Shown here: piece by piece, positions 47,562-57,173 of the stretch
How the letters are laid out: each line of letters opens with the position of its first letter
Numbering within the stretch: position 1 is the first letter of the stretch
Assembly (NCBI GenBank): GCA_008692225.1
Contig: VICG01000009.1
Coordinates: 1,876,001-1,940,000 of the forward strand
DNA length: 64,000 nt
Reading direction: 5' to 3'
Source of the DNA: Monilinia fructicola
Taxonomy: Eukaryota > Ascomycota > Leotiomycetes > Helotiales > Sclerotiniaceae
Notes under the pieces: model-generated
What the model saw: the letters and a program-made list of their open reading frames with translations, nothing else
Told to the model about the DNA's origin: nothing
Database searches by the model: none
Made by a program: the position numbers and the translations under genes

Positions 47562-48637
47562 ATGCGTTCTTCGACAGCAAGTTTGATTCTGGCCTTCTGT
47601 GCCATGTTGGCAGTCCAGGCATCGTCAGTGGATGTTTCCACCAATGTCGCTCGTTCAGTTTCTGGAGTTGAGGCAAGAGGAGAGTTTGGAATTGCTGCTC
47701 GCGAGGATGGATACGATGCAAATGGGAACGAGATAGATTCCAACGGGAACTTGGTCGACCGTGGTGAGTAATCTACACTACACGGTTGGATGACTTACTG
47801 ATTGATCTACAGATACTAGCTACAATGCAGCCGGCGAGGAAATTGACGAGAATGGAAATTTGATTGAGAAGAGAGCCAAGAAGAGTAAGAGAGGTTTGTT
47901 GAGATCAGTTGCTTGGACCGTTAGATATTAACTTTGTTGTAGCCAAGAGATTCAACAAGGCTCGCGCCGAAACTTCATATGATGAGGCTGGCAACGAAAT
48001 TGATGAAAAGGGCAACTTGGTTGAACGTGGTGAGTTAACATTTCGTTCTCTCGAGCACCAATCTCTTCTGAGGATTAACTTGACTGACACACTCAAAGAC
48101 ACAGGCTATGATGCCGAGGGCAATGAGATAGATGAGAATGGAAAATTGATCGAGCGCGACACAGGCTATGATGCTGAAGGCAATGAAATAGACGAGAATG
48201 GAAAACTGATCGAGCGCGACACAGGCTATGATGCCGAGGGCAATGAGATAGACGAGAATGGAAAATTGGTCGAGCGCGACACAGGTTATGATGCTGAAGG
48301 CAATGAGATAGATGAGAATGGAAAATTGGTCGAGCGCGACACAGGCTATGATGCCGAGGGCAATGAGATAGACGAGAATGGAAAATTGGTCGAGCGCGAC
48401 ACAGGTTATGATGCTGAAGGCAACGAAATAGACGAGAATGGAAAATTGATCGAGCGTCGAAACAACGACAGCAACAAATTCTCCAGGAGAAGCAAGAGGG
48501 CAACGTTGGCACGCAGGGGTAAATCTCCTTATATCACCCGATCTAAGATCGTTCATTCGCTAATACACAACATCTAGACACTGGCTACGACGATGCCGGA
48601 AACGAGATTGATGAGAAATGGCAACTTGGTCAATTAG
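47562..48637 (+). CDS. Secreted protein made of 20-residue YD-x-x-GNEID repeats; exon borders at repeat borders
   Basis: Exons 47562-47763, 47813-47893, 47943-48029, 48099-48518 and 48578-48637. The first 21 residues (MRSSTASLILAFCAMLAVQA, then S) look like a signal peptide. Repeats then follow: one variant at the end of exon 1, one each in exons 2 and 3, six near-identical copies of DTGYDAEGNEIDENGKLIER in exon 4, a basic spacer with RRSKR and ARR sites, and one more in exon 5. All four introns are phase 1 and cut at the same Arg|Asp repeat junction. Some junctions carry KR or KSKR, matching Kex2 processing. Family unknown to me. Candidates are a Kex2-processed repeat protein or RiPP-like precursor, or an RHS/YD-like wall protein. 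One extra A at 48616-48618 shifts the last repeat; without it the frame ends DENGNLVN at 48637 (about 282 aa). Confidence 0.8.
48099..48458 (+). repeat. Six tandem 60-bp coding repeats with 120-bp alternation
   Basis: Six units of exactly 60 nt, each encoding DTGYDAEGNEIDENGKL-(I/V)-ER. Units 1, 3 and 5 use GCCGAG for Ala-Glu, and units 2, 4 and 6 use GCTGAA. Units 3 and 5 are identical. All differences are silent except the Ile/Val switch. Confidence 0.95.
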
Positions 48638-49237
48638 ACCGCTTCATCCTTCATGCGAGCACGGCACTGGTGGTTTGCGTTTCAGGTAGTGGGTTTACTG
48701 GTTGTAGGTTAGATTTGGAAATGGTTCTCACATCATCATCATCATCATCATATTAATGTCAACGTTCGGTTTCCACAATTTTTAGTACGTAGTGTTGTGT
48801 TTGTTTGACCATGCATTGCATTATTTAGCATTAGTGGATTGGAATGGAATGGAAATTTTACTTTTTGTTTACTTCACCTGTAGCAGATCGTTGCATGTGA
48901 TTTGTGTAATGATTGTATGTCATGAAGTTACAACATGAACATGAGGATTCAGCGTTGGAGCTGAGACGAGCGAACCGAGCAGCCCCTGAAACGCGAAATG
49001 ATTCTTATTAGGAAATAGTGTCCAAAACCCGGTATGAGCATAGCATTGGCGAAGTATCAAATTGAAGATCATTCACTCCCAGATGTTTCCTGGAATCAAG
49101 GTTGTTGATGTTCATCATTCGCAATGCCAATGCTAATGCCTGGTATTATTCATATCTAAAACATAGCCCAAATACAGAGCCTCTATTACTCTATCATGAG
49201 TCCGTATCCTGTCAATCATCGTCATCATCATCGTCGT
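48638..49237. other. Spacer, no supported gene
   Basis: 3' flank of the repeat-protein gene and 3' flank of the minus-strand Scs3 gene. It contains a short (ATC)n run near 48730-48750. Confidence 0.5.
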
Positions 49238-50229
49238 CTAAATCCCCGGCATTCCCAACACCATCCTCACGGTTGGATTCAGCCTCGGCAACCAAAACAC
49301 AACAAATACTCCTCCAAAAGCCACAATCAGCCCAGTTAACTTCTCAAACCACGTGTGGAAATATATCGCAGTCATGGTCAACATAAATAAGCTCAGTCCG
49401 CCCACCCCGAGTACAATTTTAACACTCAAACTCAACCATCCATCTTGGTTCAAGCCCTCGGCCTCGTTCTGCGGAGGTGCTTCGACTTCCGCAGATTTGA
49501 CGGCTCCATCTTCCATTACGATGGTGCGTTCTTCTCTCATCCCAGAGCTGCGAAGAATCACATGCAGGACTTCTTGGAAGAGAAACATGCTTCCTAGAAC
49601 GAGCAGGAAAACATGTCCACTGATATCATGGCCACCCTTCCATTTACCGCCCACCGCCTTACAAGCCACCCCTGTAACAAATTGACGCGTATTATCCATA
49701 TCGACTTGTCCCTTCTCTGCAGCATTAACCAGCTCGCATTGTCCCCGGTTATGATAAATCCCCGATCGATGATTGCCGGGCCGAAAAACCATTGCGTGAC
49801 AAACACCCACCATGTAGTTACAACAATGTATCGTAGGAAACCGCGCAATCGCCTCGGTGTAAGAGTAAAAACCCCTGGGGGGCCAGTCGACGGATGGGTC
49901 AAGAGGAAGAAGAAATAGCTAGCAGAAATCCAAGCCCATCCCTTCTTCACGAACCACTGGTTGAAGATGTTGCTTTTCTTCGCGAAATAGGAGGGCGCAG
50001 TACTCGCAGGATGGGATTGAAGTACCGGGTTGTATTCAGAAGCTCGCACATCTGGACTGAGGACGGAGAATATAGAGCCCAAGAGTAATGTCGCAGGATA
50101 TATTGATAGGAGGATCGCTTCAAAGGGAGTTGGCAGAAAGGGCGATCTTCTGCTTGTCATTTTTGTCGTTGTTGATGATGCTTCGATTATTCGCGTCGAG
50201 CGTCTCTTGATTTTGGAGGGCGATTCCAT
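49238..50229 (-). CDS. SCS3: FIT-family ER membrane protein (Scs3/FITM-like); one frameshift
   Basis: Intronless. One G is missing in the run complementary to 49744-49747, and with it the length is 330 aa. The family signature GGHDISGHVFLLVLGS is present and includes catalytic-type His residues, and FFGPAIIDRGFIITGG matches the second conserved block, where the frame breaks. Several hydrophobic segments are visible (about 40-60, 100-120, 145-165, 230-250, 280-320), fitting the multi-pass FIT topology. FIT proteins work in the ER, bind or cleave acyl-CoA and diacylglycerol-type lipids, and help lipid droplets bud; yeast Scs3 also affects phospholipid synthesis. The ATG at 50229 is followed by a basic, cytosolic-type N terminus (SPSKIKRRSTR). 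It is divergent from the membrane-protein gene at 50681. Confidence 0.9.
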
Positions 50230-50680
50230 AGTTTGGATGCTACAACATGGGTACTTGTTGAACAAAAAGTGACTCTTATTGTTGTCTTGAATCTTAGATT
50301 GGGGAATATGAATTGATTGTAGACAGTAATAGAGGTTCGACTGATAGAAGTCGCCAGATAGACCAGAAATTTTACAAAGAATCAAAATGGAGCTTCGCCC
50401 TATGACGTTGTTTCCTTTCCTTGTAAATTTTGCCATGTTGTGTTCATGAACAGGGCAGGGATCGGAATTAAGAAGGGCCGAAGGATTTCCCCAGATTTGA
50501 TTGATTGATTGATTGATTGAATTAATCGGAAGTGGGATATCCAATGAGTGAGTTTCAGAAGAAGCTGTAGATCTAAATAGACAGTCTGTTCTTTCATTGA
50601 GCGCATATATTTATACTGTATTCGACAATTCGTACATTCCTTCGTTCTATCATTTCATTCACAATAAAACAAGAACCAAA
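50230..50680. promoter_or_regulatory. Divergent promoter region (SCS3 and membrane-protein gene)
   Basis: 451 bp between the start codons. It contains a TTGA tetranucleotide run (about 50498-50521). No clear core promoter elements were recognised. Confidence 0.35.
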
Positions 50681-51518
50681 ATGGTATCAACACGTCGGCA
50701 CCCCAAGGAATTCCCAGATCCAACCCTCACCCCATCCGCGCGCAACACGAAGTACTCCTTCTCGCAAAGGGCAATGGGCACATACTCCCTCCAAACTCAC
50801 CATCATCTGGCTTGCCATATCTCTCCCACTCGTAGCATGGGATGCGGGATATTGTATGCTTCGGCCTCATTCCATGCCGGGTGGATCTCTCCATTGGCCA
50901 ATTTGGGCTCCTTATGAATTATATGGAAAAGTCGATTACATATATGGGTGGAAAGCTTTTGATGAACATAATGGATTCACCGGCGCTCAGACATTCTTGA
51001 ACATTATCGAGTCTTTGATGTATTATTACTATTTGTATATCTTGTATGCATATGGGAAATCATCATCGGCTCAGGGAAGAGGGGCACCAAAGAATTCGGG
51101 TGTGGTTGCTCAACAGCGGTCTGTGGACGGCAAAATGGGGGCATTGGCTGTGTTAGTTGGTTATAGTGCTGCTGTCATGACTGTTAGCAAGACATTGTTA
51201 TATTGTAAGTTTGGTTTAGACATTTGGCGGTTGTGATATCTTTGCTAAAATGTGTCAGGGATGAATGAATATTACTCTGGATTTGCGAATATTGGTCATA
51301 ATAGTATTCGAGATCTTATTTTCTTATGGATCATTCCAAAGTAAGTCAATTGGGTCTTCAATATGGTTATTCTCTAATTTCATGATAGTGGTGCATGGAT
51401 AGTTGTTCCCTCATATATAATATATGTGACAGGAAGTGAAATTCTTCAAGGTCTCGCAATTGCTGCTGGAGGAGCTATACCTTCGAACGATGATGTTTCT
51501 CTTGCAAAGACGGAATGA
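50681..51518 (+). CDS. Conserved fungal multi-pass membrane protein of unknown function; one frameshift
   Basis: Exons 50681-51204, 51259-51340 and 51389-51518. With one surplus base allowed for near 50745-50765 (GCGCGC run) the length is 244 aa. About four hydrophobic helices are seen: LTIIWLAISLPLVAWD, FLNIIESLMYYYYLYILY, LAVLVGYSAAVMTVSKTLLY and LIFLWIIPNGAWIVVPSYII. Conserved-looking loops are MLRPHSMPGGSLHWPIWAPY and the GFTGAQ and NEYYSGFANIGHN segments. The arrangement recalls EXPERA/emopamil-binding-like fungal proteins, but I cannot confirm that family. Both introns join in frame, which supports the model. Subcellular site unknown, ER likely. Confidence 0.75.
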
Positions 51519-52266
51519 GATGATGAAGATTCATGATACATATGGCAGGCTGTTTATAAGAGTAAGGTATATTTGCACGATTTTATTGAGGCATATGGAA
51601 TGCATTGCGAGGAGATACCATGATAGTAGCACAAAATATTGGAGTAAATAAGAACCTTGGAAACGGTTTACCAAAGATGGGAAACAAACTGACCCGGCCA
51701 GACCATGAACTGCAGATCAGAGAATTCGCATAAAGACCTAGAATATCTAGATAGGTAGGTAGGTAGTAATAAAACAACAACATCTTACCTCATGTACAAG
51801 TAAGGATGAGACGGTGATTCTTTTGAGTAAATCAAACATCCATGGATCTAGTAATACCTAATACCTAACACCTAATACCTACTAGTAGGTACCTAAATAC
51901 ACTTTGAGTACATCAAAAGGCTTTCAAATGTCCTTGACACTTTTATTAGTATATTAACCTTGAAGTAATTTGAAGTCTTGATGTGCTTCAAAGAGGCTCG
52001 ATATCTTACCAATACTAATAATCTGGGGAGGAAGGAAATGTTTTATATGTCCTTAATACTTTGATAACTATTGAACCAACGACTATAGCATTTTACCTAG
52101 TAAAGAGTACCTAGGTAGGTATTAGGTATTCTATCAGAGAGAGCGACGCCACCAAGTGCGTCAAGCCACTCCATAGAGCTTTTGCTCTCATCAGGAAGAG
52201 TAACCTTTATATATCAATTAGCCAGCCATCTCGGCATCCACTACTAGAAGATAACTTCTAAGTTAA
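51519..52266. other. Spacer with AT-rich and (TACCTAA)-type simple sequence
   Basis: TAGGTAGGTAGT and TAATACCTAACACCTAATACC tracts at about 51750-51900 and TACCTAGGTAGG at about 52108. No gene is supported before the tRNA. Confidence 0.5.
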
Positions 52267-52354
52267 GCCTGCTTGGCGCAGTGGTAACGCGTAGCACTTG
52301 TATGTATACATTACAGAAATGCTAAGATCATTGGTTCGATTCCAGTAGTAGGCA
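52267..52354 (+). tRNA. tRNA-Thr(UGU) with intron
   Basis: The cloverleaf is read directly. Acceptor GCCTGCT pairs with AGTAGGC and is followed by discriminator A. D arm GCG/CGC has loop CAGTGGTAA. Anticodon stem TAGCA/TGCTA. T arm ATTGG-TTCGATT-CCAGT. The anticodon loop reads CTTGTA...A with anticodon TGT, interrupted after position 37 by about 16 nt (starting tgtatac), the canonical intron position. Total 88 nt. Variable region AGATC is normal. Confidence 0.88.
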
Positions 52355-55300
52355 ATCATTTTGGCATTTGGATGGCCCAACACACTTTTTTGTTATGGTG
52401 TTGAGAGATTCAAAGCTTTGAAAGGAATGTTCAGAAGATTTTTTGTTTTGCTTTGCTTTGTTTTGTTTGGATCTTTGAAGTTCTCGGTTGAGTTATTTTT
52501 TTTTCATTCATGCATTCATGCATTACAGACTACGGGGTAGAGTAGACCTCGGAGGGTTTTGGTGGGTCAGAAACCCACTTTGTATTAGCCGACAAACTTG
52601 TTGGACTTCTCATCAACCTGATTACATACTCCGTACATCCATATATTTGTTGTAAACCAGCTAAAAGCATCTTCTGATCTAATATACTTTTGAATCAGAC
52701 AGCTAAAGGCTTGTATGATGAATAGTACCTACAAATACAGGTCCTCCTTAACTTCAAGCCAGAAGGAAAGTCATACACATACATTGAAAGAAATCTCGAT
52801 ATTTGGATCACCTGGTGGATCGACCAAAGTGAAGCCGTTATGAATCTCGGATTTTTCTTAAATTATTTGGTATATAGAAGCTTATCAATCTTTGATTATG
52901 GGTTAATGTTCCATTTACCATATCTCAAGGGCTATTGTAAGATGGTTAGAGTTCACCTGGGCATACATCAATGAGTGTTGATGATGCTCATAGAACTATA
53001 ATAAATATTACTATTCATTGCCCCTTCGTTACAGTAGGTAGTTAACTTTACATTTTTCGGTTAATTTACTCAACCTGAACCAACACACCATTGAATTCAA
53101 TACCATCAACAGATTCAATTCATTGAGCAAATTTCATTCGTCAAATATAAGACCTCTAACATATCCGATATTTTCTGGCCATATATAAGAATTCAAGTGT
53201 ATTCGTACTCCAGATGAGTCTAATGACCCCGAGGGATTCAATGTCCAAAGCTTTAACGCTGTCAATATTTACGAATGGCTAAATTACCAATCCTACATTC
53301 AGTCTTTGGAGATCGGTCAAACTTTGAGTAAGGATTAATGTTCCGACTGATCCTCATACGTCATTAGGTTGATAGCATTGAAAAGGATACAATACCCCGA
53401 AGGACTTGAAAAGTTTGTTCCCTTAATTAGTTTCTTTGAAAATCCCATTCACTATTAAGATGGTAAAGCCAAGGGGCAACGAGACGTTCTCTTCTTAAAG
53501 AAATAGTCACACTTGCTCAATAGTGTGCTAAATACCATCATCAGGCTGCAGGCTTTGTAAGTACATCTGGAGGTCCCATCGAATTTCTCCAATAAACCTT
53601 ATATACTCAAAACTTCAATTTCTCAATTCCTCAATCCCTCAGAAGCGACATTGTGTCCCTGGTTTGATTCTGTGATAGGTGTAACAGTTGAGCAACAAAT
53701 TACCGTATTGCACGTGAGTACTTGGTTTTGTGTCATAAGGAAGGAAGCGACCATTTACCTGCCTTTTCTCTACCACGTTGTACTGTACAGTTTTTGAACT
53801 TATCACATGATAATTCAATCTTTACAATCCAATGGGACTTTAATTACAGGGTTTCACATGATTCCAAGGATAGGCGCGTACTGCTTTCCTAGGTGACAAA
53901 AGATAAACTTAACCACACATCCCGTGGTTTCGGGAATCTTAATCGTATTATCAATCCCCATCAATCTCAAATTTAATAAAAATCGCCTTTCGTCCTTGTA
54001 CGAAGCCTCAGCAGCTGAAACTACTCTACTGGCTAGAAATCATTGACTTTGTCTCCGGCCTTGGAAGCTTGTGTCAATGTTTCGGATACAGGACGGTGTA
54101 TTCACGAGTAAGATCGAAGTCGTGGTTACATGCCGGAGAAGGCAGTCATTGTGTTAAATTTTTTCAGCCGAGGGGACATAGTTTACACGATTGGCATCCA
54201 AAGCACCGTAAGCCAAAATCGAAGGCTGCGCAGCTTTAACTGAAGGGCGAAAAGGGCAGCTTTGTGCACTATAAATGGTATTGAGGCTTCTTTTTTAAGC
54301 CTGGCAAACAGTATTTCGATTCGTCTAGACGAATGGCTGTGCACTGCTAGACAGCTAGTGCTGCGTTGCAACATGCATTTCGCTTCCTTTTTCCTATCTT
54401 GAGAAGAAATCTAGGTGAGATTTTGAGACGCCACAAAGGGCCAAAAATCGACAATTTTCTCACTATAGCTTGTTATTCAGTAATCCAAGGATAGTCTGTG
54501 TCCTTGGGCAGTCTCTACAGTATCGTGGAAAGTCTATCCTATGTTTGTTTTCTACCAAGTATTTTACCTTCTTATCTGCTTGTACTGACTGTGCTATTGC
54601 CCCCCCTCCCCCCCCCATGAGTCTGCATAGGGGCGTAACTTACAGTCAAGACGATGTACCAGCATATGGACTTTAAATATTATGCATCCTCTCACGCTTG
54701 AGGAATTCATCTCCACAAAGCAGCAATAACCTAAAATCAGCCATTCAAACATCTTTCCACGCATCCGCGGACCTTCCTGGCCTTCCAATAATGCGTGCAG
54801 CTTTATATATCAGTAGTTCTGCCATATGACTATCTGTACCTCTATACTCCGATATCTGTGATGAAAGTCACAGGTACATCAAGAAAAGGTCAAGAAAAGG
54901 TCAATTGACAATAACAAACATGAACTTGCACCTGGTAGAAAATGTCTTGAAAATATTGTGCCACATCCAATGGCTTCACATATGTCGAATTGATGTTAAT
55001 CATGATACCGAGAGTCTCGGCTTCCGAGGTCCCTCAATGCCTGAGCATAAATCCTTTGGAAAATCTAGTATGTGCTGGATAGTCTCAACTGAATTCAGCG
55101 ATCGAATGTGCGAATATAAGAGTGAACTGGCAGCTATTATTTCTGTTAACAAGGCAACAGATGCTCTGGTCATCTCGATAAACCCATGGAATACCCATAC
55201 AAGATTTTGGCCTACGTTGTTTATACGATACTGCATGTAAAATCTCTAATAATTCAAGACCTTAATTTCCTTCTGACATTCCTCGTTTAACGCAACAGAC

Positions 55301-57173
55301 GAGCCTTGGCACCTAGCACGTCTCATGAAGGAGTGCCTTGTAGTAGAGAAACCTGGCACTACTTTCACTCCCTTCGGCCCGGTCCCCCCCTGAGAGTCTA
55401 CGATCACACGCATCCTTACAGTTGGAAAGTCAATGGAACTAAACAGCTAAGTCTCGTTGATGGTAGCTTGGAGATAACCCTGATGAATCAATGACTTCAA
55501 AGAATAGTTCATAATTCCGAGGTAAAGACGAGGCTTCAAATAATCTTCGCTACTGATGAGGAGAAAGATGTTATATTCAAAAAGGGGTTAGGAAGTTCGA
55601 GAAGGAGATTTGGGAGAGGTGTAATGTGGCGTGGATAATTTCTCAGAAAACATTCACTGAGAGAATCTCCCCTTGTATAATAGCAGCGTGGAGTTTCTTG
55701 AAACGAAATTAAGTCTACGACAGCAAGGATGGGAAAACAAAAATCCTGGGTGGGGCCTCCGTGGGGTGAAGGATTCGTTAGAAGAGACCAGAGGATGGAT
55801 ATGGAACCGAAAGGGCTCATTGGAGGAATTTGAGCATAAGATGAGTGCAGTAGCAAAGTTCTAGAGATATTGAAATTGAAGGTATCGTGCTATCTGTATG
55901 GAGTGGATATATATCTCTCGCTACCCATATAACCCATATATATATAGAAGACCAGAAATTAAAACTTATCCTTTAAATGACCTTTCAGATGGATATAACT
56001 TTTCAAATCAAATAAATATATTTTACCTCTTAAAACTTCTAGACTATCATTTTTGACTTATGATCTATACGAAAATCAGATATCGAGCCAATAAACTCAT
56101 AGCTTGAATTTTAAGACTATTCTGAAAAAGTATGTCTTATTTTTTGAAAATAATTTTGACATTTCGATTGAGGTTACTCACAGTGGCAGAAATGCTGGGC
56201 GGTGAAGAAAATCAATCAATCATTGAACAATATCGGTGCGTGCGATTTCAAAGTTTAATCCTTCAACCCAATACCAATCAATACAACACACAACCATTTT
56301 TTCTCGGAATCGTCGAGAGAAATGTGATATGACGTATTACTCTTCCCAAACAGAACTGACATTAATATGTCGTGAAAGCTTTAAAGTCTTCGTTGACAGG
56401 GAGATGACTCCTACGAAGCACAATGTACCTCCAAACGTACAGTCACAGCTGAATCTTCATTATGCAAACGGATTAGATACAACATCACAACATCATATTA
56501 TCACATTATCACACATCCCACTCCACCACCCCGCCACAAAGAAGACAATACGCAAAATCGCCCAAGCTCGCCTGTGGATTCCCCAGAATCCCCTCACTGT
56601 GTTGATTTCCTGCCGCGAAAGGCGGCGAGCTGGAAGATGAGGGATTTTTGTCCTACATGAGGGATTTTAGCCTGCTCGAATCCGAAGTCGAGGATAAGAC
56701 ATCTTATTCTTTGTGCCTCCTTATCAAATGTATGGCTTGCAGTTCTGTGCGATAAGAGATCCAAATCCAGTGACAAATGTCACATTGTCACAAATGTCAA
56801 GTGAATGAATGTCTAGTCTATTCGTGAGAGCTTGATGTCAGCTGTGGAGCTGTCAATTGCAATGACCTCTATCCTTTTAAGACCCTTAAAATTAGCCTTG
56901 GATCTAGATGATTAACCAATGGCTTTTTGTCCTCTATCAGCGGAGGTGGGATGAACATGGAAGAAAAAAAATATCAACATGTTGGAGGGCTGTATAAGTG
57001 AATTGAACTTCCCATGTAATCAAGGGAAGTTTCTTTGATAACTAGTCCTTGATTGTTTCGTCGCTTCTTGCACATTTATATCTCCTTCAGCGCGCGCATC
57101 TCAAGCACATAGTCTATTCAGGATTCATCATTTTAGCAGAGTACAAACCAAACCTTTGAGCACCAGTATTGAG
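52355..57173. other. Gene-poor 4.8-kb stretch, no supported gene
   Basis: Many short frames on both strands (for example 54905-55240 plus, 55536-55856 minus) show no conserved motif, signal peptide or linked exons. One TACTCCGTA copy lies at 52627-52635. No terminal repeats, target-site duplications or transposase/reverse-transcriptase motifs were recognised, so I cannot call it a mobile element. Because flanking genes carry frequent indels, a broken gene could be hidden here. Confidence 0.45.

Noticed and set aside
48035..48556. Minus-strand repeat frames of 139-173 codons
   Set aside because: Antisense shadows of the 60-bp repeats; they span an intron and lack a sensible start.
47562..48637. 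EF-hand calcium-binding protein
   Set aside because: The repeat D-A-E-G-N-E-I-D-E-N-G superficially resembles a calcium loop, but spacing of acidic ligands and the missing flanking helices do not fit EF-hand or dockerin loops.
52267..52354. Initially considered elongator tRNA-Met
   Set aside because: The stem sequences resemble fungal tRNA-Met, but the loop after TAGCA reads CT-TGT-A, giving anticodon UGU; a CAT anticodon would need a different loop alignment.
54905..55240. Plus-strand 111-codon frame
   Set aside because: No motif, signal peptide or linked exons; composition is like its surroundings.
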